DNA from: CAZWDL01 sp964632995
Lineage (GTDB): Bacteria > Bacteroidota > Bacteroidia > Chitinophagales > Saprospiraceae
Direction: 5' to 3'
DNA length: 64,000 bases
NCBI GenBank assembly: GCA_964632995.1
Contig: CAZWDL010000019.1
Coordinates: 12,684 to 76,683 of the forward strand
The notes beneath the pieces are model-generated. The model did not search any database. It was not told the origin of the DNA and saw only the letters and a list, made by a program, of their open reading frames with translations. The position numbers were made by a program, and so were the translations under genes. Below are positions 61,401 to 64,000 of the stretch, in pieces. Position 1 is the first letter of the stretch. Each line of letters begins with the position of its first letter.

Positions 61401-63703
61401 ATTACCGGTGTCAATGCCTTCGATACATTGGTTTTCAGTGAGGGCAAGGCTTATCAACTGGAAGCCGGGGTCACGCAAACCATCGTCGATCACTTCCAGC
61501 TAATCGGAAACAATTGTTCCCCCATCAAACTATCTTCCACGAAGCCCGGGCAGCAATCTATCGTTTACATGCAGCAAGGCCAGGTTAACGGCGACTTTAT
61601 TCAGATGCGTGATCAGGAGGCCACCGGAGCGGCTACCTTTTACGCAGGCATACACAGCACAGATATCGGCAACAGCAATACCGGCTGGATATTTGAATCG
61701 GCGCAGTCCTTCGTCGATGTAGGCTTTTTGGGCACCGACGTCGTTCTCTGCCGGGATCAGGCCGTCACCCTCGACGCCGACAACAACAGCGGCAATGAGC
61801 AGTACAGATGGCAGGACGGCAGCACCGGCCCCACTTTTACGACCAATCAACCCGGTACTTACTGGGTAGAGGTTTCCTTTGGGGTCGACTGTGCAACACG
61901 CGATTCCGTCGTCTTACTGCCCCCGGAAATATTCCAGGCGCAGCTGACCAATGACACTACCCTGTGCGGGGGAGAAAGCCTGTTGCTCGATGCTTCTCTC
62001 GACATAGCCGGGGTTATTTTCAATTGGCAGGACGGCTCTACGCTGCCCACATTTGAAGTGAGTGAACCGGGCACCTATGAGGTCAAGATGGAACTTGGCG
62101 GATGTGCCGATTCCACCTCGACGACGGTGGATTACATCTACCCACCGGCAGTACAACTGGGCGCCGATACCACGCTTTGCCAGCAGGCCAGTCTGCAGCT
62201 CACTGCCGAGTCCCAGGCAGCCACCGGCTATCTCTGGCAGGACTCCGTAACGACCTCCCCGGATTTCACTGTCACCGAACCGGGCACCTACTGGGTCGCT
62301 CTGCTGGTCGACCGCTGTCCCAGCCGCGACAGCATCGTCGTGGATTACTACGAAGCGTTCAACCCGGACCTGGGCGCCGATACCGTCCTGTGCGAACAGG
62401 AAAGCCTGACTCTGGAGTGGCCAAAAGAAAATGCCCGTTACGCCTGGCCCGACGGCAGTAATCTGGAGTCCTTTACAATCGATTCCCCGGGAGAATACTG
62501 GGTCGACGTCACCCTCAACAACTGCACGGAGCGCGACAGTATCCGGGTGAATTACAAGCCGCTGCCGGCCATCGATTTGGGGGAAGACTTCATCCTCTGC
62601 GAAGGCGAAACCGCCACCCTTGACGGAGCATCTGACAATGGCGCCGACAGCTACCTGTGGCAGGACAGTACGACCAATGCCGGCCTTTTCGTCGACCAAA
62701 GCGGCGATTACTGGCTGGNNNNNNNNNNGGCGTCCCTGAACGGCTGCACCCGCCGCGACAGCATACCGTCACCTATATCATTATCCCGGATACCGAACTG
62801 GGGGGCGATACCACGCTTTGCGAAGGACAAGTGCTGAACGCGGATATCAGCCTGCCCCAGGCGAGTTACACCTGGCAGGACGGCAGCAGCTCCCCCCGGT
62901 ACAGCATCCGCGAGGCCGGTCTTTACTGGGGACAAGTACAGGTGGAGCGATGCACAGATCGCGATAGCATCTTTGTTACCTATAACCCTTTGCCGGAAAT
63001 TGAAATAGGTAGCGATACGGTGATTTGTGAAGGGGATGTTTTTGCAATGGATGTAATCAGCAACGGTGAAAGTTTCAGCTGGTTTGACGGTAGTACGGCT
63101 GCGCGTTACCAGGTGCAAATGCCCGGTCTGCACTGGGCCGAAGCCGTGCTCAACGGCTGCACCAACCGCGATACGGCTGTGGTGGAGTTCCAGACCCGCC
63201 AATCGATCGACCTCGGAGCGGATACTACCATCTGCCACGACCAGCAGTACCGCCTGGATCCCGGTGTGCGCGGCGACAGCTACCGCTGGCAGGATGGATC
63301 CGGCGATGCTACTTATCTGGTCGATGCCCAGGGGGTTTATTCGGTGGAGATCATCGACGGGCAGTGCGTACTGAGCGATACCGTCGTTGTCCAGGAGCGG
63401 GAATGCACCTATTTCACTTACTTCGTTCCTAACGTTTTCAGCCCCAACGGCGACGGCATCAACGATCGGCTGGAGGTCAACTTTCCACCCGAAATGCAGA
63501 TTCTCAATTTCGAAATCAGCGTCTTCGACCGCTGGGGGACTCTGCTGTACCAAAGCGCCGATCCGCAAAATGCCTGGGACGGACAGTACCGCTCACAACA
63601 ATTGCCCACGGGCGTATACGTCTACAGCATCAATGTGGAATACATTGACGACCGGAAACAGGGCCGGGAAGTGATTACGGGGGATGTGATGTTGACGCTG
63701 TGA
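58419..63703 (+). CDS. Giant T9SS type B adhesin with three long and eight short tandem repeats (frame broken at an assembly gap)
   Basis: One gene of about 1,760 codons, reconstructed across a 10-N gap at 62719-62728 and a one-base shift near 62764. A signal peptide (to VYSLD) precedes three repeats of about 360 residues that each start with a YWxGGxGxWxDxxHW motif followed by SSGG/TSGG and a D-ANSFD stretch (at 58488, 59574 and 60642). From 61716 eight units of about 70 residues follow, each with D(T/V)xLC, YxWQDGS, PGTYWV and a C-x2-RDS ending. The last ~95 residues (YFVPNVFSPNGDGINDRLEV to GDVMLTL) are the CHU_C/gliding-motility type B sorting domain. It should be a cell-surface adhesin or matrix protein. 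Confidence 0.88.
62719..62728. other. Assembly gap of ten Ns inside the adhesin gene
   Basis: Ten Ns interrupt the fifth short repeat. The unit reads YWL-gap-ASLNGCTRRDSI on both sides in the same frame; sister repeats have one or two residues at this point, which suggests only about 4 missing bases. The frame then breaks at AGCATACCGTCACC, where one base seems missing (expected AGCATCACC). Confidence 0.85.
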
Positions 63704-63783
63704 GGATTGGCAAAATCGAGGGCTAAGTTCGGCGGCTAAGCCTGCCTGCTGCCCCAATAGACTTTGAAAATCGTTAAGGGGCC

Positions 63784-63807
63784 GGGCTGCGCTTTCCCGG
63801 CGCGCCC
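63784..63807. terminator. GC hairpin repeat after the adhesin gene
   Basis: GGGCTGCGC (63784-63792) pairs with GCGCGCCC (63800-63807) around TTTCCCG. Its core, TTCCCGGCGCGCCC, matches that of 41931-41955. It is 80 bp after the adhesin stop. Confidence 0.5.
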
Positions 63808-63902
63808 CGGCTTATTTTGAACCGGCGAGCCGCTAATAGCTCCACAAAGCTGAATAATCCGTATATTCCCTTTCAATTCTCCTGACCTGTAAACGCACAC
63901 CT

Positions 63903-64000
63903 ATGAAAGGCCAACCTTTCCACGAGAATGTCTGCATCGTCACCGGCGCTTCTTCCGGCATCGGCCGCGAGCTGGCGCTGCTGCTGGCCGAACAAGGCGC
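63903..64000 (+). CDS. SDR-family oxidoreductase, 5' fragment
   Basis: The window ends after 32 complete codons. The translated start MKGQPFHENVCIVTGASSGI includes the classic TGxxxGIG dinucleotide-binding motif (TGASSGIGRE), followed by LALLLAEQGA, so it is a short-chain dehydrogenase/reductase. The substrate is unknown; the rest lies outside the window. Confidence 0.85.
   Translation, partial: MKGQPFHENVCIVTGASSGIGRELALLLAEQG

Noticed and set aside
62657..63703. Independent gene for a gliding-motility C-terminal protein
   Set aside because: It continues the same repeat units as the gene before the N gap, so it is the 3' part of one adhesin gene.

Overview
The window reads as chromosomal DNA of a marine-type Bacteroidota, most likely Saprospiria (Lewinella/Phaeodactylibacter-like). 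The evidence is a type 9 secretion sorting domain of type A (GH18 at 54318-55517) and of type B (giant adhesin at 58419-63703), many SPII lipoproteins of the Bacteroidota kind, hardly any Shine-Dalgarno sequences, sulfatases and a fucosidase, and a sphingosine-1-phosphate-lyase-like enzyme. The taxon is inferred from gene content only. A run of ten Ns at 62719-62728 shows this is a draft assembly. No rRNA, tRNA, CRISPR array, intact transposase or phage gene was seen.

Region 1 (1-8.6 kb, + strand) is part of an exopolysaccharide locus: polysaccharide deacetylase, GT4, membrane-anchored PIG-L deacetylase, AsnB, the two halves of a PssD/PssE (Alg14/Alg13) glycosyltransferase pushed apart by a fold-back repeat, a Gfo/Idh oxidoreductase and an unassigned TIM-barrel-like protein. 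Region 2 (8.7-24.2 kb) continues the envelope-glycan theme: two near-identical polysaccharide-lyase-like lipoproteins on the minus strand frame a multi-spanning membrane protein and a polyprenyl-phosphate-type GT2. Then come a GH127-related protein that has lost its catalytic cysteine cluster, a HAD-UbiA fusion, and two paralogous polytopic membrane proteins on either side of a PQQ/cytochrome c dehydrogenase. Together this looks like a lipid-linked sugar (possibly pentose) synthesis and transfer module, which is the best candidate in the window for an undescribed system.

Region 3 (24.2-44.1 kb) is mixed metabolism: a DUF4440-like protein, a tesA-ybbA-ybbP set, a Tat-exported sugar isomerase-like protein, a GH20-like hydrolase, free-methionine-sulfoxide reductase, a Dabb lipoprotein, an alpha/beta hydrolase, galactokinase, a sodium:solute symporter with a small membrane partner, an NCS1-type permease, a sulfatase, an HpcH/HpaI aldolase and an OxyR regulator with both redox cysteines. 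Region 4 (44.8-57.8 kb) is a glycan-degradation cluster: sulfatase, GH29 fucosidase, two GH18 proteins, and a DUF2231/cytochrome c/LRR/chitobiase-like/discoidin mosaic. A broken BamA-like gene, a UMF1-family transporter and the S1P-lyase-like enzyme are interspersed. No SusC/SusD pair is present. Region 5 (58.4-63.7 kb) is one giant T9SS adhesin with three long and eight short tandem repeats; the window ends in the first 33 codons of an SDR dehydrogenase.

Intergenic DNA is unusually rich in small repeats: a fold-back family of about 155-165 bp (three copies), an 85-bp element directly after two stop codons, a palindrome family of about 33 bp (three copies), heptamer tandem arrays, GC-rich repeated hairpins and a 16-base C tract.
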